From contig JAITQP010000289.1 of the NCBI GenBank assembly GCA_031288885.1, positions 1 to 13,258 on the forward strand: a stretch of DNA of 13,258 bases, written 5' to 3'. The position numbers were made by a program, and so were the translations under genes. This DNA is from Prevotellaceae bacterium (GTDB lineage Bacteria > Bacteroidota > Bacteroidia > Bacteroidales > UBA932). The notes beneath the pieces are model-generated. The model had not been told where the DNA came from, did not search any database, and was given only the letters and a program-made list of their open reading frames with translations. This document shows, one piece after another, positions 1 to 5,760 of the stretch. Positions within the stretch are counted from its first letter, which is position 1, and each line of letters starts with the position of its first letter.

Positions 1-60
1 AAGCAGCGCAATGGTGATAATCATTCCTTTCTCAACTATCGATAGCGAGCGAATTTTCAT
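1..60 (-). CDS. Possible 5' end of an unidentified gene running off the window
   Basis: An ATG on the minus strand at 60-58 opens a frame that stays open for 20 codons to the window edge. It starts MKIRSLSIVEKG and continues into a hydrophobic run (MIITIALL), which could begin a membrane segment. A purine-rich AGAGG lies about 10 nt upstream of this ATG. The frame is too short to assign a family and could be chance. Its orientation matches the Rpn-type gene upstream of it. Confidence 0.35.
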   Translation of the reverse strand, partial: MKIRSLSIVEKGMIITIALL

Positions 61-92
61 GCTCTACCTCTTACCTTTTAATTTTTAGTGAT

Positions 93-135
93 GCAGCTGC
101 AATAGGGCGGGTTTGAAACCCGCCCCTACAGCTGC
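93..135. repeat. Palindromic hairpin repeat at the end of the Rpn-type gene
   Basis: The core GGGCGGGTTT (105-114) is followed after one base by its reverse complement (116-125). The outer GCAGCTG (93-99) pairs with CAGCTGC (129-135), giving a long imperfect stem. It overlaps the last codons of the Rpn-type gene and resembles the GC-rich intergenic palindromes scattered through many bacterial genomes. No T-run follows on the minus strand, so a classical terminator is uncertain, although mRNA 3'-end protection or termination is possible. Confidence 0.6.
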
Positions 136-1034
136 GAGCCATTTCCTTTTAGCGCAGCTAACTCGGCGAGCGCTCGGGCAAGGGCGGCGTCTTTTTCGGC
201 AAGTGCAGCGGTGGTTTCGGCAAGTGCGGCAGCATTTTCGACAAGGGCAGCGTCTTTTTCGGCAAGGGCGGTAGCGCTTTCGGCAAGCTTTCGCTCCATC
301 ACCGCGTAGCTCGCGTCCCATCTGGCTTGGTCAATGTTGCGGTCGTAGATGTCCAGCTCGGCTTTCGTGTACGCGCCCTCCTCGCAGATGGCTATCGCCT
401 GCTTTATCTCTTCGGCCTCCAGCAGCTCTTCAGGAGGCGTTTCGTAGCGCGCTATCTCCTTCAAAAAGCGTAGCCACAGCACGGCCATGCGCTTGTCCAT
501 CTGGCTCCACGTCTCGCGCTCAAACTTGGGCAGCTCCACCAGCACAAACTCCAGCCCCTCCAGCACCTGCTCGGGGTTGCTCTTTTCGGATATGCGGTAG
601 TGGTGGTACCACTTCGTCTCCTCCTCCGCCTTGGGATGGCGGGGGAGCGTGGCGTTGACTATCGCCAGCGTGTACACGGTCTGAGCCTCCACGAGGGGGA
701 GCGTAGGGTCGGTCTCCTTTTCCTTGTCCATCTGGCTGACGTAGGTTTTGGAGGCGTTGAACACCAGCCGCCGCGCAAAAAGCGTGTTCCACTCCAGCTG
801 CATCTCCACGATGAAGTGGCGCCGATGGCTGTCCACGCACTTGACGTCCACAATGGAGTGCTTGGCGCGCGAGTTGCGCGGCACCTGCTCCGGCGAGAGG
901 TACTCTATCGCCACAATCTCCTGCCCCTCCGGAAGCGGCAGCAGGGCGTTGAGGAAGCTGATGAGCAAATGCTTGTGCTCGCCAAAAACTTTTTTGAACG
1001 GGAGGTCGTACTTGGGGTCTAAGTATCGTGCCAT
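126..1034 (-). CDS. Rpn-family PD-(D/E)XK nuclease / transposase-like protein
   Basis: This 302-residue protein begins MARYLDPKYDLPFKKVFGEH, the characteristic opening of Rpn/'PD-(D/E)XK nuclease family transposase' proteins (PDDEXK_2 type). Catalytic candidates are D63 in the SIVDVKC strand and E77-x-Q79 in FIVEMQ, the usual D...ExQ variant of this family. The body (residues 1 to about 245) is the nuclease domain. Residues about 250-295 are an Ala/Leu/Glu-rich heptad-repeat tail likely to form a coiled coil. E. coli RpnA is a DNA endonuclease that promotes RecA-independent recombination. These genes are often present in many copies in Bacteroidota, and their biological role there is unclear. 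The ATG at 1034 fits a TAnnTTTG element 31 nt upstream. Family call is firm; activity is inferred. Confidence 0.88.
   Translation of the reverse strand: MARYLDPKYDLPFKKVFGEHKHLLISFLNALLPLPEGQEIVAIEYLSPEQVPRNSRAKHSIVDVKCVDSHRRHFIVEMQLEWNTLFARRLVFNASKTYVSQMDKEKETDPTLPLVEAQTVYTLAIVNATLPRHPKAEEETKWYHHYRISEKSNPEQVLEGLEFVLVELPKFERETWSQMDKRMAVLWLRFLKEIARYETPPEELLEAEEIKQAIAICEEGAYTKAELDIYDRNIDQARWDASYAVMERKLAESATALAEKDAALVENAAALAETTAALAEKDAALARALAELAALKGNGSQL
150..272 (-). repeat. Tandem 21-bp (heptad) repeat inside the Rpn-type gene
   Basis: About six consecutive seven-residue units related to A-A-L-A-E-K-D (codons 255-295) are encoded by imperfect 21-bp DNA repeats; ALAEKDAAL itself occurs twice. 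The repeats should form an extended coiled coil. Because the unit is a multiple of three, gain or loss of copies would change tail length without breaking the frame. Confidence 0.75.
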
Positions 1035-1064
1035 GGATTTATGTATTTTAGGTGTTTTGTTTCG

Positions 1065-1074
1065 TACAAAGGTA
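1065..1074 (-). promoter_or_regulatory. Candidate -7 element for the Rpn-type gene
   Basis: Read on the minus strand this is TACCTTTGTA, a match to the Bacteroidota TAnnTTTG element, placed about 31 nt before the ATG. It is embedded in the palindrome GTAC-AAAG-GTAC (1064-1075). I see no convincing -33 TTTG at the right distance, so the assignment is tentative. Confidence 0.45.
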
Positions 1075-1119
1075 CAAAAAAATTGATTAATGATTAATGG
1101 CGCGAGGCGTGCGGAGAGG

Positions 1120-1143
1120 AGTTAAGAACTAAGAGTTAAGAAC
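1120..1143. repeat. Short direct repeat AGTTAAGAAC x2
   Basis: AGTTAAGAAC occurs at 1120-1129 and again at 1134-1143, separated by TAAG, in the space between the Rpn-type and DUF721 genes. It is similar in style to the short AT-rich tandem repeats near 4914. No function is evident. Confidence 0.5.
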
Positions 1144-1158
1144 TTCACTTCACTCCAT

Positions 1159-1470
1159 TTACTTCAGGATAATTTCGCTGACGATGTGGGCCTTTGCCAG
1201 CTCGTTGATGCGGAGCATTATTTCGTCGCGCCGCATGAGCACCTCGCTGCGCGCTGCGGAGGAGCTGAACTCCACAAACAGCTTCTTATCCCTCAAAAAC
1301 AGCTGCTGGGTGCGCGCCGCAACGCCCTTGCCCACCACCTCCTCCCACAGCCCAAGGATGTAGGCGCGGCGCAGCATGGATGTTTCGCGCGTGTTGCTGC
1401 GTATCGACTCCAGCAGGATGTCGCCGAGGCTCATGGTGGCGGTGTGGCGCGGTGGTAGCTGACGTTTCAT
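1159..1470 (-). CDS. DUF721 (DciA-like) family protein
   Basis: A small basic protein of 103 residues, read from the ATG at 1470. It shows the DUF721 pattern: an N-terminal helix (SLGDILLESI), a central W42-containing LWEEVVG segment, a basic LRDKKLFVEF strand pair and a C-terminal SSAARSEVLMRRDEIMLRIN helix. DUF721 includes DciA, which loads the replicative helicase in many bacteria; short Bacteroidota members of this size are common, but their link to DnaB loading is inferred. The in-frame ATG at 1518 would add 16 residues, but it lies upstream of a TAnnTTTG element at 1494-1501, so the later start is preferred. The gene is divergent from higBA. Confidence 0.8.
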   Translation of the reverse strand: MKRQLPPRHTATMSLGDILLESIRSNTRETSMLRRAYILGLWEEVVGKGVAARTQQLFLRDKKLFVEFSSSAARSEVLMRRDEIMLRINELAKAHIVSEIILK

Positions 1471-1493
1471 AAGGTGAGCTGTTTTTACGCCGA

Positions 1494-1524
1494 CAAACTT
1501 ACGCGAAAAATTCAACATTTACAA
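1494..1524 (-). promoter_or_regulatory. Candidate Bacteroidota promoter for the DUF721 gene
   Basis: On the minus strand TAAGTTTG (1501-1494) matches TAnnTTTG, with a CTTG at about 1525-1522 as a weaker -33 element 20 nt upstream. The ATG at 1470 lies 23 nt downstream of the -7 box. Confidence 0.5.
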
Positions 1525-1563
1525 GGGGACGGAGAAATAGAATTAAACAAAAGGCATGCTATT

Positions 1564-1596
1564 TTTGGGAATATTCAGTACTTGTACTACCTTTGC
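1564..1596 (+). promoter_or_regulatory. Promoter of higBA with candidate operator
   Basis: TTTG (1564-1567), 20 nt, then TACCTTTGC (1588-1596) is a full match to the Bacteroidota -33/-7 consensus, 25 nt before the higB ATG. Between the boxes sits the perfect palindrome AGTAC-TT-GTACT (1577-1588), which touches the -7 element. Antitoxins of the HigA type usually repress their own operon, so this palindrome is a reasonable candidate operator; that part is inference. Confidence 0.65.
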
Positions 1597-1620
1597 CTCC
1601 AAAGCATAGCGTCAATAATT

Positions 1621-1938
1621 ATGGTTGTATATTTTGAAAAGGAATACCTGCGCGAGTTGTACGAAACAGGTAGAACTACAGACAAAAAGCACCGTTTTCA
1701 GCCTGATGTGGCTGCAAAGTACAGAAAGCGTATTAAAACCCTTGAGGATGCCGCAAGGATTGAGGATTTGTTTGCCATCAACTCCTTAAGCTACGAGGTG
1801 CTCAAAGGCGACAAAGCAGGTATTTCTTCCATCAGGGTAAATAAGCAATACCGTATTGAATTTAAGGTCAGCGACAACGATGTTGAGCCATGGGTTACCG
1901 TATGCAACATATTAGAATTGTCAAATCACTATAAATAG
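1621..1938 (+). CDS. higB: HigB-like toxin (RelE/ParE superfamily)
   Basis: A 105-residue protein with the HigB/RelE-type fold signature: MVVYFEKEYLRELYETG at the start, a helical basic middle (YRKRIKTLEDA) and the C-terminal strand block LKGDKAGISSIRVNKQYRIEF ending in ILELSNHYK. HigB toxins are ribosome-dependent mRNA interferases and are neutralised by the HigA antitoxin encoded next. Gene order toxin-then-antitoxin with a 7-nt gap fits higBA. The open frame extends upstream to 1474, but the ATG at 1621 follows the promoter and begins the conserved domain. Basic residues R72, K75 and R78 are candidates for the catalytic or RNA-binding surface, which I cannot confirm without a structure. 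Confidence 0.85.
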   Translation: MVVYFEKEYLRELYETGRTTDKKHRFQPDVAAKYRKRIKTLEDAARIEDLFAINSLSYEVLKGDKAGISSIRVNKQYRIEFKVSDNDVEPWVTVCNILELSNHYK

Positions 1939-1945
1939 AAGCATT

Positions 1946-2290
1946 ATGATTACGTTAAAAGGGGTTGACCCCCGCATGATAGCCAACAACCTCACCCCGT
2001 ATGAGCCAACGCACCCGGGCGAAATCCTGAAGGAAGAAATTGAGTGCCGCGGCATTTCGCAGCGCAAGCTTGCCGCGCAGCTGGGCGTTTCCTACTCCGT
2101 TCTCAACGACATGCTGAACGCCAAACGTCCGGTAACCGCCGAATACGCCCTGCTATTTGAGGCTGCGCTGGGCATTGACGCCGGTATTTTTATCCGCATG
2201 CAAGCCGACTACGATGTGCAGACAACAAAGCAAAGCAAACCGTTTGTCCACCGCCTTGCTCAAATACGCAAAATGGCGGTAGCGCTTTGA
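1946..2290 (+). CDS. higA: HigA-like antitoxin, XRE-family transcriptional regulator
   Basis: A 114-residue protein of the HigA/VapI type. The pattern THPGEILKEEIECRGISQRKLA leads into a helix-turn-helix (about residues 36-62: ISQRKLAAQLGVSYSVLNDML, NAKRPV), followed by the helix around AEYALLFEAALGIDAGIFIRMQADYD that closes the domain in this family. It should bind and neutralise the HigB protein encoded 7 nt upstream and repress the shared promoter, probably at the palindrome at 1577-1588. The C-terminal tail (residues 92-114) is basic. Position immediately upstream of a T-run hairpin fits the end of a two-gene operon. Confidence 0.88.
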   Translation: MITLKGVDPRMIANNLTPYEPTHPGEILKEEIECRGISQRKLAAQLGVSYSVLNDMLNAKRPVTAEYALLFEAALGIDAGIFIRMQADYDVQTTKQSKPFVHRLAQIRKMAVAL

Positions 2291-2355
2291 TGACCAAGGC
2301 AATGTGGCGCAGCTTGCACCCCGACGTTCACTTTTCTGCCCTCACCCGTCCACCT

Positions 2356-2386
2356 AAAAAATACCATCATCATGGTATTTTTTTTT
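2356..2386 (+). terminator. Rho-independent terminator after higBA
   Basis: The arm AAAAAATACCA (2356-2366) pairs perfectly with TGGTATTTTTT (2373-2383) across a 6-nt loop, and T residues continue to 2386. The stem is AT-rich, so strength may be modest. It separates the toxin-antitoxin pair from the sulfur cluster. Confidence 0.65.
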
Positions 2387-2400
2387 ATGATAATTGCCCG

Positions 2401-2409
2401 TACATTTGC
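2401..2409 (+). promoter_or_regulatory. Candidate -7 element for the sulfur cluster
   Basis: TACATTTGC matches TAnnTTTGY and sits 20 nt before the cysK ATG at 2429. The expected -33 position (about 2377-2381) is occupied by the terminator T-run (TTTT rather than TTTG), so terminator and promoter overlap. This is the only clear promoter-like element I found ahead of the cluster. Confidence 0.5.
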
Positions 2410-2428
2410 AGCGACAAATGACACAAAC

Positions 2429-3364
2429 ATGGCAAAGATTGCAAAAAAACTCACGGATTTGATAGGCAACACGCCTCTTCTCGAGCTGAGCCGCGTGGAG
2501 AAGTCCGCTCCTGCCCAAGCGCGTATTCTCGGCAAGCTTGAGTACCTCAACCCCGCGCGGAGCGTCAAAGACCGGATTGGGCTGGCGCTGATTGAGGACG
2601 CGGAGCAGCGGGGGCTGCTTACGCCCCGCAGCATTATCATTGAGCCCACCAGCGGCAACACGGGCATTGCGCTGGCGTTTATCGCGGCGGCCAAGGGCTA
2701 CCGGCTGATACTCGCCATGCCGGACACCATGAGCGTTGAGCGCCGCAGCCTGCTGCGCGCGCTGGGCGCAGAGCTCGTGCTCACGCCCGGGTTTGAGGGG
2801 ATGGGCGGCGCTATCCGCAAGGCGGAGGAGCTGCAGCGCCAGCACCCCGACGCCTTTATCCCCCAGCAGTTCCAAAACCCCGCCAACCCGCAAGTCCACC
2901 GCCTCACAACGGCAAAGGAAATCTGGCGGGATACGGACGGCAAGGTGGATATTTTTGTTGCGGGCGTGGGCACGGGCGGAACGGTGACCGGCACGGGCGA
3001 GGTGCTCAAGCAGTACAACCCCGCCCTGAAGGTGGTAGCGGTGGAGCCGTTTGACTCGCCGGTGCTGTCGGGCGGAAAGTCCGGCCCGCACAAGCTGCAG
3101 GGCATTGGGGCGGGGTTTGTCCCCAAGGTCTTTAACCCAAAGGTGGTGGACGAGATATTTAAGGTAAAAAATGAGGAGGCGTTTGAAACGAGCCGCGAGC
3201 TGGCCCGCCGCGAGGGGTTGCTGGTGGGCGCCTCGTCGGGGGCAGCCGCCTACGCCGCCATACAGGTGGCCAAGCGGGTGGAGAATAGGGGCAAAACCAT
3301 TGTGGTCATCCTGCCGGATACGGGCGAGCGATACCTCTCCACGCCGCTCTACCAGCTTGAGTAA
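2429..3364 (+). CDS. cysK: Cysteine synthase (O-acetylserine sulfhydrylase family), PLP-dependent
   Basis: 311 residues, normal length for CysK/CysM. PLP-binding Lys47 lies in NPARSVKDR; the substrate loop TSGNTG is at 74-79, [10 protein letters not shown] at 97-106, the PLP-phosphate loop GTGGT at 181-185, and the CysK-type [12 protein letters not shown] at 219-230. It replaces the acetyl (or phosphate) group of activated serine with sulfur to make cysteine. The donor may be free sulfide, or the thiocarboxylated ThiS-like carrier encoded 29 nt downstream, as for mycobacterial CysM with CysO; the sequence alone cannot decide. The frame is open from 2372, but the ATG at 2429 starts the conserved [10 protein letters not shown] region and lies downstream of the TAnnTTTG element. 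It is the first gene of the sulfur cluster. No serine acetyltransferase is in the window. Confidence 0.93.
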   Translation: MAKIAKKLTDLIGNTPLLELSRVEKSAPAQARILGKLEYLNPARSVKDRIGLALIEDAEQRGLLTPRSIIIEPTSGNTGIALAFIAAAKGYRLILAMPDTMSVERRSLLRALGAELVLTPGFEGMGGAIRKAEELQRQHPDAFIPQQFQNPANPQVHRLTTAKEIWRDTDGKVDIFVAGVGTGGTVTGTGEVLKQYNPALKVVAVEPFDSPVLSGGKSGPHKLQGIGAGFVPKVFNPKVVDEIFKVKNEEAFETSRELARREGLLVGASSGAAAYAAIQVAKRVENRGKTIVVILPDTGERYLSTPLYQLE

Positions 3365-3393
3365 AAAATAACGCTTAATCTTAAATAAAAATA

Positions 3394-3606
3394 ATGGCAA
3401 AAATAACCGTAAACGGAAAACCGCAGGAGGTGGCTAACCCAACCTCGCTTGCGCAGCTGATGGAGCAGAACAACATCGCCCAGCCCGACATGGTGTCGGT
3501 GCAGCTCAACGAAGAATTTGTGCAGCGGGAGCGCTACGCCGCCACCGCGCTGAAGGATGGCGACGAGGTAGATTTCCTGTACTTTATGGGGGGAGGGCGC
3601 AGCTGA
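3394..3606 (+). CDS. ThiS/MoaD/CysO-like sulfur carrier protein with a C-terminal Arg-Ser tail
   Basis: A 70-residue ubiquitin-like (beta-grasp) protein. MAKITVNGKPQEV is the typical first hairpin; LKDGDEVDFLYFMGGG (53-68) is the typical last strand and glycine end. Such carriers are adenylated at the terminal glycine by a ThiF/MoeB-type enzyme and converted to a thiocarboxylate that donates sulfur. Here the glycines (66-68) are followed by Arg69-Ser70 before the TGA stop, so the mature diglycine end is not directly encoded. That implies proteolytic maturation, for which the JAMM peptidase at 5757 is a candidate. The stop overlaps the ATG of the next gene by one base (TGATG), indicating translational coupling with the activating enzyme. 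With cysK and JAMM nearby, a CysO-like role is more likely than thiamine synthesis. Confidence 0.88.
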   Translation: MAKITVNGKPQEVANPTSLAQLMEQNNIAQPDMVSVQLNEEFVQRERYAATALKDGDEVDFLYFMGGGRS

Positions 3607-4421
3607 TGGACTTCACCGAAGAGCAAATCAACAGGTACAGCCGCCACATTCTGCTGCAGGATGTGGGGGTGGAGGGTCAGGAGAAAATCCGCCGAGGGCG
3701 CGTGCTGGTGGTGGGCGCGGGAGGCTTGGGCGCGCCGGTCGCGCTCTACCTCGCGGCCGCCGGCGTGGGCGCCATCGGCATTATTGACGGCGACACGGTG
3801 GACTTGAGCAACCTCCAGCGGCAAGTCATCCACTTCACGGAGGACGTGGGGAAGCCAAAGGTTACGTCCGCCGAGGAAAAAATCCGCCGGCTCAATCCGG
3901 ACGTGCAGGTCGAAACCTACCAAACGCTCCTGACGGCCGGCAACGCGCTGGAGATAATACGCGGCTACGACTTTGTGGTGGACGGCACGGATAACTTTCC
4001 GGTAAAGTTTTTGATTAACGACGCCTGCGTGATGCTCAGGAAGCCGTTTTCGCACGGCGGCATCCTGCGCTTTGACGGGCAAACGCTGACCTACGCCCCC
4101 GACGCGGCGTGCTACCGCTGCCTGTTCCACGCGCCGCCGCCGCCAAACGCCGTGCCCACCTGCTCGCAGGCGGGCGTGCTGGGCGCCATTGCGGGCATGC
4201 TGGGGACTATTCAGGCGGCGGAGGCGCTGAAGTACCTCACGGGCGTGGGCGAGCTGCTGACCAACAAGCTCCTCACCTTTGACGCAAAAACAATGACCTT
4301 TAGGACGATTAAAACGAAACGTTCGGATAAGTGCCCGATTTGCGGGGCGCACCCTACGATAACACAGCTAATTGATTACGAACAGGCGGCGTGTGACATC
4401 TCCGACCGCCAAAAACACTAA
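3606..4421 (+). CDS. ThiF/MoeB/HesA-family sulfur-carrier adenylyltransferase (E1-like)
   Basis: 271 residues. It carries the N-terminal signature FTEEQINRYSRHILLQDVG, the nucleotide loop GAGGLG (37-42), DGDTVDLSNLQRQ (61-73) with the ATP-contacting Asp/Arg residues, and DGTDNF (126-131). Zinc ligands are C169-x-x-C172 and C243-x-x-C246. C186 in PTCSQAGVLG is the conserved cysteine next to the crossover loop. It adenylates the C-terminal glycine of the ThiS-like carrier, whose gene overlaps its start, so that sulfur can be added. Unlike mycobacterial MoeZ it lacks a C-terminal rhodanese domain. Sulfur must therefore come from a separate donor, plausibly the desulfurase/TusA/DsrE proteins of the same cluster. 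Five bases separate it from the next gene. Confidence 0.92.
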   Translation: MDFTEEQINRYSRHILLQDVGVEGQEKIRRGRVLVVGAGGLGAPVALYLAAAGVGAIGIIDGDTVDLSNLQRQVIHFTEDVGKPKVTSAEEKIRRLNPDVQVETYQTLLTAGNALEIIRGYDFVVDGTDNFPVKFLINDACVMLRKPFSHGGILRFDGQTLTYAPDAACYRCLFHAPPPPNAVPTCSQAGVLGAIAGMLGTIQAAEALKYLTGVGELLTNKLLTFDAKTMTFRTIKTKRSDKCPICGAHPTITQLIDYEQAACDISDRQKH

Positions 4422-4426
4422 ACAAC

Positions 4427-4915
4427 ATGGCAGACGAAAAGCAAGCAAAAAAGCTATCCATCATCGCCTTCAGCGGCGATTTTGACAAGCTGACCGCCGT
4501 TTTTACGCTGGCAACGGGCGCGGCGGCGGTAGGCTACGAGGTTAACCTGTTCTTCACCTTTTGGGGGCTGGACGCAATTAAGCTAAAGAGAGGTCGCGCG
4601 CCCGTGGGCAAGGGGTTTTTGCCCAAGGTGTTTGGCGTTATGATGGGCGGGTTGAAGTCCGCGCCGGTGAGCCGCCTCAACTTTTTGGGCGTTAGCCCCA
4701 AAATCTTCCGCTACCTGATGCGCAAAAACAACGTCGCCACCCTCGAGGAGCTGGTGGAGGCCGCCAAGCAGCTAAACGTCAGCTTCTACGCCTGCGAAAT
4801 GGCGATGCACGTCTTGGGGCTGCAAACAAGCGACTTCATCCCCGAGGTGAAGGACGTGCTGGGCGTAGCCTCGTTCCTGCGCCTCTCTGAGGGCGGACAA
4901 ACGCTGTTTATTTAA
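4427..4915 (+). CDS. DsrE/DsrF/DrsH-like (DsrE2-type) sulfur-relay family protein
   Basis: 162 residues. The opening SIIAFSGDFDKLTAVFTLATGAA, the hydrophobic VGYEVNLFFTFWGLD strand-helix, and the FYACEMAMHVLGL motif (119-132) identify the DsrE2 branch of the DsrE fold. C123 is the conserved cysteine expected to carry a persulfide. Related DsrE/TusD proteins accept sulfur from TusA in tRNA thiolation and in sulfur oxidation. DsrE2 proteins often occur beside TusA and rhodanese genes and are thought to act in sulfane-sulfur trafficking; some have a membrane-prone helix, as residues about 25-48 might be here. The TusA gene is the next gene downstream, beyond a repeat block, supporting a TusA-DsrE relay. 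Substrate and direction of transfer are unknown. Confidence 0.87.
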   Translation: MADEKQAKKLSIIAFSGDFDKLTAVFTLATGAAAVGYEVNLFFTFWGLDAIKLKRGRAPVGKGFLPKVFGVMMGGLKSAPVSRLNFLGVSPKIFRYLMRKNNVATLEELVEAAKQLNVSFYACEMAMHVLGLQTSDFIPEVKDVLGVASFLRLSEGGQTLFI

Positions 4916-5009
4916 TTACGAATTACGAATTAGGAATTACGAATTACGAAGACGGTGTTTAATTACGAATTACGAATTACGAATTAGGAATTACGAATTA
5001 GGAATTACG
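4914..5009. repeat. Heptamer array AATTACG / AATTAGG
   Basis: Twelve head-to-tail 7-bp units: five at 4914-4948 and seven at 4961-5009, separated by AAGACGGTGTTT. Nine units read AATTACG and three AATTAGG. Each sub-array is followed by AAGACGG, so the whole cassette appears duplicated. The first unit overlaps the DsrE-gene stop codon. An inverted stretch of the same sequence (ATTAGGAATTACGAATTA, reverse complement at 5502-5519) occurs at the other end of the intergenic block. Confidence 0.9.
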
Positions 5010-5023
5010 AAGACGGCAGAGGG

Positions 5024-5199
5024 GGCGGTTTTTGTTAATTTCCCGTAGGGGATTAATATCAATAGAAACGGGTAATCCACCCAACCCCCTTCCCCGTAGG
5101 GGAATAATAGCGACCGGCGAAACGGTTAAAGCCCTACGGGCTATCAAGAACATAGGCGTTCATTTTCTATTGATATTATTGTCCTACGGACAATCGCAA
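5024..5199. repeat. Palindromic intergenic element, copy 1
   Basis: Copy 1 of a roughly 176-nt direct repeat. It is an extended palindrome: CCGTAGG (5043-5049), 4 nt, TAATATCAATAGAAA (5054-5068) at one end, and the exact inverse at the other (5164-5178, 4 nt, CCTACGG 5183-5189). A second inner pair (CCCCGTAGGG near 5092-5101 and CCCTACGGG at 5132-5140) and a small ACCG/CGGT hairpin nest inside. The form fits a MITE-like or REP-like element; no coding capacity is seen. Confidence 0.8.
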
Positions 5200-5296
5200 T
5201 GACGCAAGGCGTGCAATGGAGCGGTGGTGTGCGAGGAGGTTCCTCCGCTGCGCGCGCTCGTACCTCGCGCGCTCCGGTCGGAATGACGGTAGAGAT

Positions 5297-5473
5297 GGCG
5301 GTTTTTGTTAATTCCCCGTAGGGGAATAATATCAATAGAAACGGGTAATCCACCCAACCCCCATTCCCCGTAGGGGATTAATAGCGACCGGCGAAACGGT
5401 TCAAGCCCTACGGGCTATCAAGAACATAGGCGTTCATTTTCTATTGATATTATTGTCCTACGGACAATCGCAA
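5297..5473. repeat. Palindromic intergenic element, copy 2
   Basis: Second copy in the same orientation, 273 nt downstream, differing from copy 1 at only a few positions including a one-base insertion. It keeps the same inverted ends (CCGTAGG 5316-5322 with TAATATCAATAGAAA 5327-5341, and their inverses at 5438-5452 and 5457-5463). Near identity points to a recent duplication or two recent insertions. Confidence 0.8.
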
Positions 5474-5532
5474 AATCACAACATGCGAAACATGGTAATT
5501 TTAATTCGTAATTCCTAATAATTCTCTCAACG

Positions 5533-5760
5533 ATGGCAACATACCATTTGGACGTAACAAAAGAGCATTGCCCGATGACTTTTGTGAAGACGAAAATTGA
5601 GCTGAGCAAGCTCCAAAAGGGCGACGTGCTGACCGTAAAGGTGACGGCGGGCGAGCCGCTGGAGAACATCCCGAAGAGCGCCGCCGAGCAGGGCTTCAAC
5701 GTTTTGTCGGTAAAGGAGGCGGAGGCAGCGGGTTTTTATAGCATTGAGATAGAAAAATGA
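5533..5760 (+). CDS. TusA-family sulfurtransferase with a CPMT active-site motif
   Basis: 75 residues, standard length for TusA/SirA proteins. C13 in the EHCPMTFVKTKIEL segment aligns with the persulfide-forming cysteine of the family motif CPxP; here the fourth position is Thr, a variant I recall from TusA-like proteins encoded beside other sulfur genes. The rest (KLQKGDVLTVKVTAGEPLENIPKSAAEQGFNVLSV) matches the two-layer alpha/beta sandwich. TusA takes sulfur from a cysteine desulfurase and passes it to DsrE-type proteins or carriers. In this cluster the desulfurase at 7625, the DsrE protein at 4427 and the activated carrier are natural partners. The stop overlaps the next start in an ATGA junction, showing tight coupling with the JAMM peptidase gene. 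Confidence 0.9.
   Translation: MATYHLDVTKEHCPMTFVKTKIELSKLQKGDVLTVKVTAGEPLENIPKSAAEQGFNVLSVKEAEAAGFYSIEIEK

Larger units (their letters stand above)
4916..5532. other. 617-nt non-coding, repeat-filled block splitting the sulfur cluster
   Basis: No convincing gene is present. It contains the heptamer array (4914-5009), two near-identical elements of about 176 nt (5024-5199 and 5297-5473), a GC-rich 97-nt spacer with small hairpins between them (5200-5296), and an inverted heptamer segment (5502-5519). The inverted ends suggest that the whole block was inserted or rearranged between two genes that otherwise lie 0-30 nt from their neighbours. I found no full -33/-7 promoter for the TusA gene within it. 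Confidence 0.75.

Noticed and set aside
2354..3400. Long minus-strand open frame opposite cysK
   Set aside because: It is the antisense shadow of a clearly conserved cysteine synthase gene; the high GC content and biased third codon positions create long antisense frames. No recognisable domain.
3394..4421. Thiamine or molybdopterin biosynthesis operon
   Set aside because: ThiS- and ThiF-like genes alone could suggest this, but no thiG, thiH, thiE, moaE or moaA is present; the neighbours are cysteine synthase, JAMM peptidase and sulfur-relay genes.
4914..5520. CRISPR array
   Set aside because: Repeats are 7 bp in tandem without unique spacers, and the 176-nt elements occur only twice; no cas genes are nearby.
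5144..5699. Small minus-strand frames across the repeat block sharing the C-terminal IVRRTIISIENERLCS
   Set aside because: The shared peptide comes only from translating the two copies of the palindromic element; no start context or conserved domain.
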